A DNA stretch of 13,282 bases from Clostridia bacterium (lineage in GTDB: Bacteria > Bacillota_A > Clostridia > Christensenellales > Aristaeellaceae): positions 1-13,282 of the forward strand of contig JAFRMB010000130.1 in NCBI GenBank assembly GCA_017430945.1, given 5' to 3'. The notes below the pieces were generated by a model. That model worked only from the letters and a program-made list of their open reading frames with translations. It was not told the origin of the DNA and did no database searches. The translations under genes were made by a program, and so were the position numbers. Shown one piece after another: positions 13,201 to 13,282 of this stretch (position 1 is its first letter; the number at the start of each line of letters is the position of its first letter).

Positions 13201-13282
13201 GAGCTCTTCGGCGCGAAGCAGGTCTACCGCGCCGGCACCATCGGCACCGTGGCGGAGAAGACCGCCTACGGCTACGTGCTCA
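10258..13282 (+). CDS. polC: DNA polymerase III PolC-type alpha subunit, 3'-truncated by the window
   Basis: PolC is the main replicative polymerase of low-GC Gram-positives and relatives, with its own 3'-5' proofreading. ATG at 10258 has AAAGGA seven bases upstream. About 1008 codons are visible; full PolC is usually 1400 or more residues. The order is an N-terminal domain (1-200), an OB fold (about 211-320), PHP part 1 with HCH at 331-333 and TDHG at 363-366, and an inserted DEDDh exonuclease from about 418 (Asp423, Glu425, HNASFD at 503-508, His561, Asp566). PHP part 2 follows, with GSACEAGEL and ATGDVHF. The palm then has SRGSVGSS at 882-889, a Cys cluster (CPKC 909-912, Cys923, CPEC 934-937) likely binding zinc, and PDIDLNFSG at 962-970, with Asp963 and Asp965 as catalytic metal ligands. 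Fingers and C-terminal parts lie beyond the window. The frame is uninterrupted. Confidence 0.97.
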   Translation, partial: MSELWKNLIAREDKALAEELTLAYVTVSRKTGEMRVRFRSDSILNDDQFALVERQMASAFPTVRVRVQLEYPSLRERVMEDISIASSLMKSLVKHESPGCMHFIDWNGKGWKLEDGVLTVCVSSKEGADFLKSRKVDRILADKLYDLFGIRATARILITGDEEARIQRIAEDRQRAEAVLAAHMPSEHAERAKAPSDALIGRNIHDAPIPMNEITEDIGRMTVVGEVSDFEARDTKTGTSKIITFSMTDHMGSVNCKLFMGGRNSRETAAGIQAQMDALSAALKPGNWVKVRGSYRYDDYRREMVLMVNDLMAAEKPVRADTAPEKRVELHCHTNYSTMDACASATSLIKQAAAWGHRAIAITDHGVVQAFPEAFGAAKKNGIKLIPGCEGYLIDDDAGIVTFPADGSDVDPAIDACTWVVVDVETTGLNTYTDEIIEIGAVRIENGVEVAAFSELIDPERDVPDKVAELTGITTAMLRGKRTLKEVMPSFIEFCKGAVLVAHNASFDMSFFRRAFRAAGHPFDFTIVDTLALVRNQYPRQKSHKLGVMCKQLGISLLNAHRAVHDARATGLMLIKVLQEIAAEKDIPTLGDLNTCFPTDPGKQSYHIILLAATQVGMANLYRLVSEGHLNYFHRTPRIPRSLITKYREGLIVGSACEAGELFRAVLDGRDDQELRRIAAFYDYLEIQPIGNNEFLKREGTVADDEGLRALNRRIVQLGDAIGKPVCATGDVHFMDPTDGIYRAILQASKGYEDADHQPPLYFRTTDDMLDAFSYLGREKAREVVITNPNAIADRIGDVKIFIPHPEGKETFQPFWPEAENDLRTLVNDRAHALYGDPLPEIVQKRIDKELGAIIGYGFSTLYMIAVKLVAKSLSDGYIVGSRGSVGSSLVAFLSGITEVNALPPHYACPKCKHTEFDPDPRCTTGLDLPPKTCPECGTMMNKDGFNIPFEVFLGFKGDKVPDIDLNFSGVYQPVAHNYVKELFGAKQVYRAGTIGTVAEKTAYGYVL

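Overview
This is a housekeeping stretch of a high-GC chromosome from the Firmicutes lineage, most likely Clostridia. The gene order tsf - pyrH - frr - uppS - cdsA - dxr - rseP - ispG - polC is the familiar Gram-positive cluster. The last gene encodes a PolC-type replicase, with a proofreading exonuclease set inside a PHP domain, which is characteristic of Firmicutes and their relatives. The species cannot be named from the sequence alone.

Layout. 1-888: 3' part of tsf (EF-Ts), ending in a strong intrinsic terminator. 948-1619: a TTG-started, unrecognised, probably secreted protein. 1653-2372: pyrH (UMP kinase). 2373-2704: a non-coding stretch with two GC-rich hairpins, a good sigma-A-type promoter and a roughly 165-nt leader with pseudoknot-like complementarity. 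2705-3262: frr. 3293-3481: a 62-residue membrane protein. 3482-3657: a structured gap. 3658-7732: uppS, cdsA, dxr and rseP, with 4-nt overlaps at uppS/cdsA and dxr/rseP and a hairpin-bearing gap of about 100 nt between cdsA and dxr. 7747-7791: a 19-bp terminator shared by the converging rseP and the next gene. 7800-8702, minus strand: a stand-alone E2-acyltransferase-like protein. 8703-8921: a divergent promoter region. 8922-9965: ispG. 9966-10257: a 292-nt gap with a possible promoter. 10258 to the window end: polC, truncated by the window.

The genes serve translation (EF-Ts, ribosome recycling factor), nucleotide supply (UMP kinase), isoprenoid and envelope lipid synthesis (Dxr and IspG of the MEP pathway, UppS making undecaprenyl diphosphate, CdsA making CDP-diacylglycerol), membrane proteolysis (RseP) and replication (PolC). 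No mobile element, CRISPR array, tRNA, rRNA or phage signature was seen.

No defence, secretion or biosynthetic system stands out. The best leads are small. They are the potential RNA switch or pseudoknot ahead of frr; the minus-strand E2-like protein whose catalytic motif lacks the usual His and Asp; the two unrecognised proteins inserted in the cluster; a CxxC pair in EF-Ts; and a dxr start with no visible Shine-Dalgarno.
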